A stretch of DNA of 41,856 nucleotides, from contig JAISGK010000053.1 of assembly GCA_031263155.1 (NCBI GenBank), forward strand, positions 1 through 41,856, written 5' to 3'. Position 1 is the first letter of the stretch. Each line of letters begins with the position of its first letter. Shown one piece after another: positions 24,858 to 33,562 of the stretch. Under the pieces are notes generated by a model. The model had not been told where the DNA came from and ran no database searches. It was given only the letters and a program-made list of their open reading frames with translations. The translations under genes were made by a program, and so were the position numbers. The DNA is from Clostridiales bacterium (GTDB taxonomy: Bacteria; Bacillota; Clostridia; Lachnospirales; WQUN01).

Positions 24858-25216
24858 CTTGGTTCCACCTTTCTTGATGCTTAATTTTGCCGTTTGACAT
24901 AGACCGACTGTTTCGTTTCCCGCCATACCGCGCCCCTTTTTCGGAAAATAGTATAACATAAAACGATTAGATGCCGCAACAGAGAAACAGTCTCTAAATC
25001 GCCCTGTCTCGCTCTAGCAGTACCTCTCTTCTTCCCCGGCATTACTTATTACAGAAGCGGCGATAGCTGTAGGGATGTACTGAAAGAACCCTGATTCGTT
25101 TTTCAAATATTATGTCATTACGCTCGTACACGATGCACCGCCCTGTCAAGCCAGACATATGATATGCTGTAGGCAATGCCACACAGTAAGCGCGTGGCGT
25201 TATGGAGGTGTTTGGA

Positions 25217-26494
25217 GTGGGTGTTTACCATATTGTGGGAGGCAAAAAACTAAACGGGCAGCTCAGAATTGGCGGAGGAAAGAACGCCATTTTGCCCATA
25301 CTGGCATCTGTCATACTAAATGGGGGTATAAGCGTTATACACAATTGCCCTAAAATCTCAGACACATACGTGTCAATAGAAATGCTTAAAGCTCTGGGTT
25401 GCGGCGTAAATTTTGAAGGCGACACATTGACTGTTGATTCATCGAAAGCGAGTACGCACGAGGCACCCGAAAATCTGGTTCGAGAAATGCGATCATCTTT
25501 CATCTTTTTAGGCGGAATATTAGCTAAATTCGGTAAGGCAAAAATAAGCTATCCCGGCGGGTGTGAGCTTGGCGCGCGCCCCATCGATCTACATTTAATG
25601 GCTTTGCGCAAACTAGGCGCAACCATTACAGAAGACCATGGTTTTATCTTGTGCGAGGCGAATAAATTGGTCGGCGCGGAGATTCACCTGGACTTCCCCA
25701 GCGTGGGCGCGACCGAAAATGTGATGCTCACAGCCGTATTTGCCGAAGGCGCCACAGTTATAAGCAATGCTGCCCGAGAACCGGAAATTGAAGATCTGCA
25801 AAAATTTTTGAATAGTATGGGTGCTAAAGTGACGGGCGCGGGCACATCCCACGTAGTGATAAAGGGCGTCAAAAAGCTGCACGACGCGGAGCACTCCGTC
25901 ATGCCCGACAGAATTGTAGCCGGCACATTTTTAACCGCAGCCGCCATAACAGGCGGCAAGATTCGGCTAACGGCAATAGAGCCGGAACATCTGCGACCGA
26001 TCACATCCAAACTCAAAGAAGCTGGCTGTTCTGTTCGATTTGAAAAAAACAGCGTCTATTTGGAAGCCCCGCCGGTCATACGACCGATAACCATACTCAA
26101 AACCGGGCCTCACCCTGGTTTCCCTACAGACATGCAAGCACAGTTGACAGCGCTGCTCACTAAAGCGAACGGCGTCAGTATGATATGCGAAACAGTATTC
26201 GAATCCCGCAACCGGCATATACCCGAACTCGTTCGCATGGGCGCCGACATTACGTTATCGCACAGTGGTTCTACATCTGTCATACGCGGGGTAGAAAGGC
26301 TTAAGGGCGCGGTAGTAGAATCAAAAGACTTGCGTGGCGGCGCGGCGCTAATCCTGGCTGGGCTTGCCGCAGAGGGCAGCACTACAGTAAGAAACTCCAG
26401 TCATGTGGAGCGCGGTTACGAAAATATAGAAAAAAGCCTCACTGACCTGGGCGCGACCATAACTCTCGTGAAAGATGAAGATGGCGTCTTATAA
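25217..26494 (+). CDS. murA: UDP-N-acetylglucosamine 1-carboxyvinyltransferase
   Basis: First committed enzyme of peptidoglycan synthesis, adding enolpyruvate from PEP to UDP-GlcNAc; the target of fosfomycin. About 425 residues. The substrate-binding GGGKNAILP is near the N terminus, and the active-site cysteine is in SYPGGCELGARPIDLHL (about residue 116), so the protein should be fosfomycin-sensitive by this criterion. TDMQAQLTALL and ESRNRHIPEL are further family landmarks. GGAGGTG at 25204-25210 is well spaced for GTG 25217; the ATG at 25202 lies inside that site and has none of its own. Confidence 0.95.
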   Translation: MGVYHIVGGKKLNGQLRIGGGKNAILPILASVILNGGISVIHNCPKISDTYVSIEMLKALGCGVNFEGDTLTVDSSKASTHEAPENLVREMRSSFIFLGGILAKFGKAKISYPGGCELGARPIDLHLMALRKLGATITEDHGFILCEANKLVGAEIHLDFPSVGATENVMLTAVFAEGATVISNAAREPEIEDLQKFLNSMGAKVTGAGTSHVVIKGVKKLHDAEHSVMPDRIVAGTFLTAAAITGGKIRLTAIEPEHLRPITSKLKEAGCSVRFEKNSVYLEAPPVIRPITILKTGPHPGFPTDMQAQLTALLTKANGVSMICETVFESRNRHIPELVRMGADITLSHSGSTSVIRGVERLKGAVVESKDLRGGAALILAGLAAEGSTTVRNSSHVERGYENIEKSLTDLGATITLVKDEDGVL

Positions 26495-26667
26495 ATCGTT
26501 GACAGACGCAAGCCGGGATATGCCCGGCGTACATAGTCCTCCCCGTTTTAAAATCTAATCAATCAAGTAAGAAATCCAATCAAGCAAGAAATCTATATTC
26601 TCCCCTATCCATTCAGTGAATCCTTAGCATTAATTCTCAATCGCAAATCGCAAATTACCGATCACTC

Positions 26668-26696
26668 TTTCATGTAATCATCCACAATGATATAAT
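26668..26696 (+). promoter_or_regulatory. Promoter of the rhamnulokinase gene
   Basis: TTTCAT (26668-26673) and TATAAT (26691-26696) are separated by 17 bases. The -10 ends 12 bases before ATG 26709 and 51 bases before ATG 26748. The preceding 26495-26660 stretch holds a small GCCGGG/CCCGGC hairpin and an imperfect 17-base tandem repeat (26561-26594), and no gene. Confidence 0.55.
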
Positions 26697-26747
26697 GTGC
26701 AAAACAATATGGAAAGCGAGGTTGCGCTTACGGGCGCGGACAAGCTG

Positions 26748-28139
26748 ATGAATACATATGTTGCGATAGATCTTGGCGCCTCGGGGGGCAAAATACTTAA
26801 AGCGCGTATCAATGCCGACGGCGTTCTTGTTACGGAAGAGGTGCACAGATTTAACAATAAAACGATCAAAAGCGGCGCTTATCTCTGCTGGGACGTGGAC
26901 TATCTGTTTGCGGAAATAATCTCCGGGCTGGCGCGTTTGAAGGGCGAGTACATAGTGAGCGTGGGTGTGGATACGTGGGGCGTAGATTATGTTTTGTTGG
27001 ATGAAGATGGGGAAAGAATCGGTTTGCCCGTATGTTATCGCGATGAGCGAACGAGCGGAATGGATAAGGTATTAGCGGAATCTCTGCCCGGTGAACAAGC
27101 GTTTGCGCTCACAGGTATTCAACCGCAAATTTTTAATACGGTGTATCAACTCATGGCAATGGCGCGACAGCAACCCGAAGAGCTTTCCCGGGCAAAGACC
27201 ATGTTGCTGCTGCCCGACTATCTGCATTATAGGCTAACGGGAAAAATATCACGCGAATATACCAACGCGACTACGACCGGACTTGTTAACGCCCTCACTA
27301 AACAATGGGACGACTCTGTCATTGCGGCGGCGGGACTGCCAAAACACATATTCGGACCCATATGCCGACCGGGAGCTATCGTCGGCAAACTCGGCGACGC
27401 CATTCGACAAGCCGTCGGTTTTGGCTGCCAGGTAATTTTACCCTGCACGCATGACACCGCGTCCGCTGTGCTGTCCGCGCCGCTGGACGGTGAAAGTTTG
27501 TTTTTGTCCGCCGGCACCTGGTGCTTGATGGGCGCGGAGCTGGATATCCCTATATTGTCCGCCGACTCCATGCGCGCGGGCTTTACTAACGAAGGCGGTT
27601 ACGGCGGCGCGTACAGATTTTTAAAGAATATAATGGGCCTGTGGATAGTGCAGAACCTTAAAAAGGAGTACAAAATATATTCGTACCCGGATCTATCACT
27701 CATGGCGGCGCAATCAAACTTCGCGTCGCGCGTGGATGTAAACAGCCAGCGCTTCTTTGCGCCCGGCGACATGCTGGCGGCGGTGCGATCCGCGTGCCGC
27801 GAAACGGGACAGCCCGTGCCGGATCAGCCAAAGGACGTGATGCACGTGGTTTATCACAGCCTGTCGGAAAGCATAGCCGCCTCGGCAAGCGAGATAGAGC
27901 GATTAACAAATCGCTCATACCGCGCCATATGCATAGTGGGAGGCGGCAGCAGGGATGAATATTTTTGCAAACTTGTAGCGGAAAAATCGGGCAAGCTCGT
28001 GATCACCGGCCCTGCGGAGGGCACGGCGGCGGGCAATATATACGCGCAAATGCTCGCGATGGGAGAAATTAACAGTGCGCGCGAGGCTAGAGAGCTGACA
28101 CGCCGCTCATTTGACATACGGCAAGTCTCCCCGGCATAG
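26748..28139 (+). CDS. rhaB: Rhamnulokinase (FGGY family)
   Basis: Sugar kinase that phosphorylates L-rhamnulose in rhamnose breakdown, about 463 residues. It shows YVAIDLGASGGKIL (phosphate loop), LCWDVDYLFAEI, VGVDTWGVDYVLLDEDG (catalytic Asp region), YRDERTSGM, TGIQPQIFNTVYQL, DYLHYRLTGK, EYTNATTTGL and a C-terminal VGGGSRDEYFCKLVAEKSG, all in the rhamnulokinase order; fuculokinase is less likely. ATG 26748 matches the usual family start, but ATG 26709 would add 13 residues and sits only 12 bases after the -10 element. No rhaA, rhaD or transporter gene is adjacent, so the rest of the pathway lies elsewhere. Confidence 0.88.
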   Translation: MNTYVAIDLGASGGKILKARINADGVLVTEEVHRFNNKTIKSGAYLCWDVDYLFAEIISGLARLKGEYIVSVGVDTWGVDYVLLDEDGERIGLPVCYRDERTSGMDKVLAESLPGEQAFALTGIQPQIFNTVYQLMAMARQQPEELSRAKTMLLLPDYLHYRLTGKISREYTNATTTGLVNALTKQWDDSVIAAAGLPKHIFGPICRPGAIVGKLGDAIRQAVGFGCQVILPCTHDTASAVLSAPLDGESLFLSAGTWCLMGAELDIPILSADSMRAGFTNEGGYGGAYRFLKNIMGLWIVQNLKKEYKIYSYPDLSLMAAQSNFASRVDVNSQRFFAPGDMLAAVRSACRETGQPVPDQPKDVMHVVYHSLSESIAASASEIERLTNRSYRAICIVGGGSRDEYFCKLVAEKSGKLVITGPAEGTAAGNIYAQMLAMGEINSAREARELTRRSFDIRQVSPA

Positions 28140-28209
28140 ACGCGCGAAGCAACATGGTTAGCGGATGATACCGCAAGCTATGCCGACCTTGCGAAATTCG
28201 TAATAATTC

Positions 28210-29385
28210 TTACTGATACCTTGCCGCGCCATATTCTTTAACCAAGCCGGAGATATCCTCCGATTGTATCTTGTCTTTCATTTGTGTGGGAGTGTCAGAT
28301 TGCGATATCTGCACGCCTTTTTTTATATGGCTTATTATCTTTCTTTTAAACACGCGCCGTATGCGGTTAACTGGCAAAAACCATGAAGCTATGCGTTTAC
28401 CTTGCTTGCCGACCATTTCTTTAAATAGATTGGGCATAATAAACTCTTTTTCGTCCTCATCCATTCGGGCGGATTCGAAAAAGCGTTTATAGATCACGTA
28501 GATCACATATACAATCAACGCCACAAAGCCTACAACCAGCAATACGGTCACCAAGGCAACGAGTATTTTTTCCACATATTCCCACAGCCAAAAGGGTTCT
28601 TCCTGCTCTTCAATACCAAACACATTCTCAGGCGGCTGTGCAACCTCTATTTCTCCATAGTCGTCTACTTGCTCCGGTTTGTAGGTAAACAATGAGAAGA
28701 TAAATTTAATTAACGTCAAAAACCCTTGCCCTAGGGCGCGGACGATCCGATCAATCATCATGTATCGTGATCCGAACACCAGGGCGAGCAAAATTATCAA
28801 AAATCCCGTGATTATTTTATTGTTAAACGAGAGTATAGGCTTTACAGGCTGGGTAGATTCCGCCGTCAACGAATCCAGCGAAGAGTCAACGTTAACCAAA
28901 TGCGCCTCCAAAACCCCCGCCGCCACAGTGACTGTCGCCAAAGTTACGTATATGCCTATTAACCCCGTTAATCCGTTATGCTCCGCGACAGCGCAAAACA
29001 CAACGTAGACAATACACGCGACCGCACACGCGGCAAAGCTCAAATTTGGTCTGTTTGCCCCTATGCGCGACGCGATGGAGAATATCAGATAGGCAGTCAG
29101 CACAACCGTTAACAGCGCGCTTTCCAAAGCGCCAAACCCCCACGCCGACGCGATGAAATAACCCGCCGCCGGTATCAGCACATGCAGCAGAAAGAAAAGT
29201 GAAATATATTTTACGTACATACGTATTAACATGTTTATCGCGAAAGGCAGCGCGGTAAACAGTAATACAACGGCGAAATTGTCTCCCATAAACATCGTAG
29301 CTGGCAATAACGTGACGCCGTAAAATATCATAAATACGACCGCGTTGTACAACAACTCTTCTACAAACAGCCGCTCCCGCGTCAT
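28210..29385 (-). CDS. Multi-pass membrane protein with DUF4129-like C terminus
   Basis: About 391 residues. Roughly six hydrophobic segments fill the first 165 residues, with a further one near 195-212, an acidic loop (EIEVAQPPENVFGIEEQEEP) and a last membrane segment near 270-300. The cytoplasmic tail ends GLVKEYGAARYQ, resembling the end of DUF4129 domains. The start ATG 29385 (MTRERLF) has GGGAGGCG five bases upstream and overlaps the DUF58 stop as ATGA. It completes a MoxR/DUF58/DUF4129 set, which is known in other bacteria next to a transglutaminase-like protein; none is visible here. Function unknown. Confidence 0.75.
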   Translation of the reverse strand: MTRERLFVEELLYNAVVFMIFYGVTLLPATMFMGDNFAVVLLFTALPFAINMLIRMYVKYISLFFLLHVLIPAAGYFIASAWGFGALESALLTVVLTAYLIFSIASRIGANRPNLSFAACAVACIVYVVFCAVAEHNGLTGLIGIYVTLATVTVAAGVLEAHLVNVDSSLDSLTAESTQPVKPILSFNNKIITGFLIILLALVFGSRYMMIDRIVRALGQGFLTLIKFIFSLFTYKPEQVDDYGEIEVAQPPENVFGIEEQEEPFWLWEYVEKILVALVTVLLVVGFVALIVYVIYVIYKRFFESARMDEDEKEFIMPNLFKEMVGKQGKRIASWFLPVNRIRRVFKRKIISHIKKGVQISQSDTPTQMKDKIQSEDISGLVKEYGAARYQ

Positions 29386-30503
29386 GACGACGCCTCCCAC
29401 AGCGTAACTTTTTGCTCCAATTCTGGAAGAACGTTAAGCAGAGTGTACGGGAGGTATGGCAAAATCCACTCCGCTTTCGCGCCGTACCGGCTTAGGCCAA
29501 GGAAGGCGCTTGCCAAATCGGCCCGATGGTATGTCGATATGAGCAGATACAGCGGCTCGCCTTTCTTGACAGACCCAATATCAATTAGCGTATTAGCGAA
29601 CGCGGGGGGATCGTTAGCCAATTTTATTCGCGCGAGCACCTCATATATATTGAACAAATGGCCGCTGCCAGACCCTTCCGCCACATCCGCGCCATCGTTG
29701 GTTATTATGTCTTGCCCGTTGGTCACAAAGCGCACAGGCACACCCTGCGCGATAAAACGTTCCGCCAGCGACGCGGCAAGCCGGATAGACTGTTCGTCCA
29801 GCGACTCGTTTATGCGATCATTGTGCCATTGCAGGTTTAGCATGAGGATCACTTCTGTAGAAACAGTGTAGTCGTGTATATTTACCATTAATTCGCCTGT
29901 GCGGGCGGCCGCCTTGAAATTAATAGATCTAAACGTATCGAAAGGCTGGTATTCGCGTATGCCTTTAAATTCAAACGGATCGGGATTTATAAACCGCTGA
30001 GATACCACAGCCCCCATAACGCGTGTATACAGTATGTCAAACGCGTCGGACGGCATCAACTTTGGGTACACGGAGACTGCGGCGTTACTGGCAAAATGCG
30101 CGGCATACTTCTTTGTCATAAGCAGGTTGCCCGACACGAAATCTATATTGCGAACGGTATAGTAGCCGCGGCGCAAACAGACGAAGCGCAGACGGCGAGT
30201 GATCTTTTGGCGCATCATAATGCTAAACAAGTCGCGGCGATAGTAGCCGTCTGAGATTCTCGCGCCAGATTTATCTCTAAATTCCAGATTGCGTGAGGTT
30301 TGAAATTTTAACTCTGCCCACGGCAATGGAAGAAAATTTCCGTTGCTTAACACCTCGAACAACACAAGCTCGTCACCCTCTGTCGCGGTGGGCGACGAAA
30401 AGAACATCTCTACATTAACACCGCGTGACCAGAACCTGTCATACACTACGTTATGAATCAACAACCCAATCAGTAACGCCACAATGGCGGCAAAAGCGGT
30501 CAT
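29382..30503 (-). CDS. DUF58 domain protein
   Basis: 373 residues. An N-terminal membrane segment (AAIVALLIGLLIHNVVY) is followed by a beta-rich region (PTATEGDELVLFEVLSN) and the DUF58 signature FEFKGIREYQPFDTFRSINFKAAARTGELMV, where DUF58 proteins pass into a von Willebrand factor A-like fold. The family typically partners with MoxR ATPases, which are thought to remodel or activate such proteins. It overlaps both neighbours by four bases (moxR upstream, the DUF4129-like gene downstream), so the three products probably form one membrane-associated complex. The actual process is unknown. Confidence 0.88.
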   Translation of the reverse strand: MTAFAAIVALLIGLLIHNVVYDRFWSRGVNVEMFFSSPTATEGDELVLFEVLSNGNFLPLPWAELKFQTSRNLEFRDKSGARISDGYYRRDLFSIMMRQKITRRLRFVCLRRGYYTVRNIDFVSGNLLMTKKYAAHFASNAAVSVYPKLMPSDAFDILYTRVMGAVVSQRFINPDPFEFKGIREYQPFDTFRSINFKAAARTGELMVNIHDYTVSTEVILMLNLQWHNDRINESLDEQSIRLAASLAERFIAQGVPVRFVTNGQDIITNDGADVAEGSGSGHLFNIYEVLARIKLANDPPAFANTLIDIGSVKKGEPLYLLISTYHRADLASAFLGLSRYGAKAEWILPYLPYTLLNVLPELEQKVTLWEASS

Positions 30504-31450
30504 TTATAAAAATCCTCTGTGGGAGCTTTCACCGTGGCCAGCACCTCTTCTACCACAGCCGCTTTTTGGGCGCGATTGTTAAGCCCACGTAAAATAAGCC
30601 TGTGTGTAAATACGTAGGGCGCGAGATATTTTACATCTTCGGGAGTGACGTAGTCCCTTCCCTCCATGGCCGCCCTGGCTTGCGATATCTTTGCCAGCGC
30701 TAGGGCGCCGCGCGGACTGACACCAAGCTCGACAGATTTGCGCGCTCGCGTCGCCTCTGCTAAATCAACTATATATCCGGCTATGTCGTGGTGAAGGGTG
30801 ACGGCGTGTATTGATTGTTGAAGGTTTACCAACTCGCCTCCCGATATCACGGGATTAAGGGTTTCCAGCGGGCTGTCGTTTATGAAGCGGTTGATAACGT
30901 CTATGCCCCCTTGTGTGGTAGGGTAGCCTATCTTTAACTGGATGATGAAACGATCCAACTGAGCCTCGGGCAGTGGAAACGTGCCCTGGGTTTCTATCGG
31001 GTTTTGGGTGGCGATAACAAAGAAAGGCGGCTTGAGGGGATATGTAACTCCATCTACGCTAATCTGATACTCTTCCATACATTCCAACAGTCCTGATTGT
31101 GTGCGCGGGGTAGCGCGGTTTATCTCGTCCGCCAGCAAAACATTGGTAAAAAGACCCCCGGGCCTAAAGGTAAAATCGCCCGTTTTAGGGCTGTAGACGT
31201 TAAGCCCTGTTAAGTCGCTGGGCAACAAGTCGGGAGTAAATTGAACGCGCTTAAACTGGCAGTCTATCGACCTTGCGAGTGATTTAGACAACATGGTTTT
31301 GCCCGTACCGGGAACATCCTCCAACAGCGCGTGCCCTTGAGACAAAAGCGCGGCAAGGGCAAGTTCTATCTCTTTGCTCTTGCCGATCATTACCTTTTCG
31401 ATGTTTTGTTTAACGGCAAGCATTTTTTCACGTATTTCGGCAAGCTGCAT
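30500..31450 (-). CDS. MoxR family AAA+ ATPase
   Basis: Chaperone-like AAA+ ATPase, 316 residues from ATG 31450 (MQLAEIREKM), which has AAAGGTGG six bases upstream; an upstream in-frame TTG at 31486 is less likely. Walker A is EDVPGTGKT (GTGKT at residues 48-52), Walker B is VLLADEINRATPRTQSGLLE, sensor 1 is FVIATQNPIETQGTFPLPEAQLDRF, and VSPRGALALAKISQA carries the sensor 2 arginine. It leads the MoxR/DUF58/DUF4129 operon. A TATAAT -10 lies at 31486-31491 on this strand, with no clear -35. Confidence 0.93.
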   Translation of the reverse strand: MQLAEIREKMLAVKQNIEKVMIGKSKEIELALAALLSQGHALLEDVPGTGKTMLSKSLARSIDCQFKRVQFTPDLLPSDLTGLNVYSPKTGDFTFRPGGLFTNVLLADEINRATPRTQSGLLECMEEYQISVDGVTYPLKPPFFVIATQNPIETQGTFPLPEAQLDRFIIQLKIGYPTTQGGIDVINRFINDSPLETLNPVISGGELVNLQQSIHAVTLHHDIAGYIVDLAEATRARKSVELGVSPRGALALAKISQARAAMEGRDYVTPEDVKYLAPYVFTHRLILRGLNNRAQKAAVVEEVLATVKAPTEDFYK

Positions 31451-31547
31451 ATATATCCACCTTTGCAGTTTAGTATCCGCAATCAATTATAACAAATATG
31501 GGCTAAAAACGCACGAAAAAACAACAGACGCGCAGGTTTGACATCTA

Positions 31548-31913
31548 CTACACAAACGCGTCGGTAATATGATTAATCATTGTCTTTTGCCCCGATAAGC
31601 TCAATATCTCTACCACATCGAACCGATACGCGGCGTTGGGATTGTGGCGCAAGGCATAGTACAAAGCCACGCGTTTTATCTTTTTCTGCTTTACTTTAGT
31701 GACCGCCTCGGCGGGCGTGCCGAAACGCAGAGTGCGGCGTAGCTTTACCTCCACAAAGGCAATGGTTTGTCCATCGCGAATTATCAGATCTATCTCGCCG
31801 AATCGTGTGCGATAGTTGCGCTCCAGTATCTCACAGCGGCGCGACGTTAAATACTCTTCCGCAATTTTTTGCCCCTGCATACCAACAGAGACTGTGTTAG
31901 CCATACTCATCAC
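31548..31913 (-). CDS. YraN family (UPF0102) nuclease-like protein
   Basis: 121 residues with the restriction-endonuclease-like core of the YraN family: FGEIDLIIRDGQTIAFVEVKLR (Asp, then ExK). The segment GQKIAEEYLTSRRCEILERNYRTR before it is also typical. The family is conserved beside RNase HII (rnhB) in many Firmicutes, as here, where it follows rnhB by 58 bases. Its biological substrate is not established, though a role with Holliday-type or damaged DNA has been suspected. The start may be ATG 31913 or the internal ATG 31904. Confidence 0.88.
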   Translation of the reverse strand: MMSMANTVSVGMQGQKIAEEYLTSRRCEILERNYRTRFGEIDLIIRDGQTIAFVEVKLRRTLRFGTPAEAVTKVKQKKIKRVALYYALRHNPNAAYRFDVVEILSLSGQKTMINHITDAFV

Positions 31914-31971
31914 ATCTTATATCACGTCAACTTAAGCGCCGCCGCTTTTAGTTGGCGCGGATTTTCAACTG

Positions 31972-32640
31972 CTAAGCCCCGGTGAATTTTTGTGAAAATG
32001 TCACCCGGTGAACAGGGCACAAACCGTGCTCGCGAATAGCGTTAATATGCGCTTTGGTTCCGTAACCCTTATGCTTGTCAAAACCGTATACCGGCCATAT
32101 TTCGTGATATTTGGTCAACATGGCGTCGCGCTCCACTTTGGCCAGCACACTGGCGGCGGCTATGGTTATTGACAGCGCGTCACCGTGAACGATAGAGCGA
32201 AGTGGGCAAGTGACAGAGGGCAGCTTCATCGCGTCAGTCAGCACCGCGTCTGGCGCGATTGACAGCTTATCAAGCGCTGCCGTCATGGCGGCAACCGTCG
32301 CGTTATAAATATTTATCTCGTCAATAGTTTTGGGATCGACAGCGCCGAACGCATACGCAAGGGCTTGTTCCCTTATGATGCGCGACAGAAGTTCTCGGCG
32401 CGGGGGCGATAGTTTTTTGCTGTCATTTACCCCTGGTATCTTCAACCCGCGCGGCAAAATGACGGCGCAAGCAAGCACAGGCCCCGCCAGTGATCCTCGC
32501 CCCACTTCATCTGCCCCCGCTATGTATCGCGCGCCAGAATCGTAGTATTGTTTTTCGAATTCAGACATGCGTTCCAGTCGAGCGAATTCTTCCATTGTCA
32601 GCGTACTAACCCAAGTCGGGCAAGGCAAGCGGTCACTCAT
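31972..32640 (-). CDS. rnhB: Ribonuclease HII
   Basis: Type 2 RNase H that removes RNA primers and single ribonucleotides from DNA, about 222 residues. Active-site residues are D44/E45 in [15 protein letters not shown]136 in VLTDAMKLP and D154 in [22 protein letters not shown]; the [14 protein letters not shown] motif is normal. The start is ATG 32640, which overlaps the yebC stop by eight bases (GATGAGTGA), implying translational coupling; the longer upstream frame runs inside yebC. The gene pairs with yraN downstream. Confidence 0.93.
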   Translation of the reverse strand: MSDRLPCPTWVSTLTMEEFARLERMSEFEKQYYDSGARYIAGADEVGRGSLAGPVLACAVILPRGLKIPGVNDSKKLSPPRRELLSRIIREQALAYAFGAVDPKTIDEINIYNATVAAMTAALDKLSIAPDAVLTDAMKLPSVTCPLRSIVHGDALSITIAAASVLAKVERDAMLTKYHEIWPVYGFDKHKGYGTKAHINAIREHGLCPVHRVTFSQKFTGA

Positions 32641-33355
32641 CCCAATTATGGTACACATCCAGCACATCATCTTCATCGTCCAGCATATCAATCAACTTAC
32701 GCATCTTTTTTTGATCTTCTGGATCATTTAATTTTACATAATTTTGCGGTACGAAAGTGATTTCTCCAGAAAGTATTTCGTACCCTGATTTTTCGATAGC
32801 CTCGCGCACGGTAAAAAAGTCTTCGGGGGCGGTGGTTATTTCATAGCTTTCGTCTTCTACCGAAAAATCTTCCGCGCCGGCATCGAGAGCCGCCAGCATA
32901 ATCTCTTCTTCGCTTACGCTCTCTTTTTCCAGCACAATATAGCCTTTTTCATCAAAAAGGTATGAAACGCAGCCCGTTGCGCCCATGTTGCCCCCGCTCT
33001 TTGTGAACGCGGCGCGAACGTTAGCGGCGGCGCGATTGCGATTATCGGTAAGCGTTTTCACAATAACCGCCGCACCTGACGGCCCATAACCTTCATACTG
33101 GATACTCTCAAAGTTGACGGCGTTAAGGTCGCCCACGGCTTTTTTGATGCTGCGATCGATCGTATCATTGGGCATATTATTCGCTTTAGCCTTTGAGATG
33201 ATATCTCGCAACCTCCCGTTAGCGCCCGGATCCGCCCCGCCAGATTTAACCGCAACCGCTATCTCGCGCCCCAGCCGGGTAAATACCTTTCCTTTCGCGG
33301 CATCGTTGCGTTCTTTTCTATGCTTAATATTAGAAAATTTGGAATGTCCTGACAT
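32633..33355 (-). CDS. yebC: YebC/PmpR family regulatory protein
   Basis: 240 residues from ATG 33355 ([18 protein letters not shown]), which has GGTGAT upstream; the in-frame start at 33391 adds 12 residues and is inconsistent with the family. Landmarks are [43 protein letters not shown] and the acidic C terminus. YebC proteins were described as transcriptional regulators; recent work links some to translation of proline stretches. It heads the yebC-rnhB-yraN unit behind a strong promoter. The ruvCAB genes often found downstream of yebC are not here. Confidence 0.94.
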   Translation of the reverse strand: MSGHSKFSNIKHRKERNDAAKGKVFTRLGREIAVAVKSGGADPGANGRLRDIISKAKANNMPNDTIDRSIKKAVGDLNAVNFESIQYEGYGPSGAAVIVKTLTDNRNRAAANVRAAFTKSGGNMGATGCVSYLFDEKGYIVLEKESVSEEEIMLAALDAGAEDFSVEDESYEITTAPEDFFTVREAIEKSGYEILSGEITFVPQNYVKLNDPEDQKKMRKLIDMLDDEDDVLDVYHNWDE

Positions 33356-33381
33356 ATTATCACCCGATAACCTTTTTATAA

Positions 33382-33410
33382 AGAATAGCAATCGCCACGC
33401 GCGTTGTCAA
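33382..33410 (-). promoter_or_regulatory. Promoter of yebC-rnhB-yraN
   Basis: Minus-strand TTGACA (33405-33410) and TATTCT (33382-33387) are separated by 17 bases, about 27 bases before the yebC start. It marks the inner limit of the mobile-element remnant that begins to its right. A 7-bp hairpin (CCACCTA/TAGGTGG, 33476-33492) lies between the promoter and the recombinase gene. Confidence 0.75.
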
Positions 33411-33533
33411 GGAGCGCTGCGCAATTACAGTGGCGACGAGAGAATCAGTTTTCAGGAAACCGGAGAAACTAAAGACCACCTACTTTAGGTGGCGCGCCAT
33501 AAAACAGTATTTATTTTTGGCTGTAAAATAGTT

Positions 33534-33562
33534 ATAACCGTCGGTGTTTTGCCGGCGGTTAT
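33534..33562 (-). terminator. Hairpin at the 3' end of the second recombinase gene
   Basis: An 11-bp stem (ATAACCGTCGG/CCGGCGGTTAT, one G-T pair) with a 7-base loop spans the recombinase stop codon. The minus-strand tail is only moderately T-rich (AACTATTTTACAG). It may be a terminator or part of the element end. Confidence 0.45.

Noticed and set aside
26561-26594. Short imperfect tandem repeat considered as a CRISPR fragment
   Set aside because: Only two units of about 17 bases with no spacers; simple AT-rich duplication.
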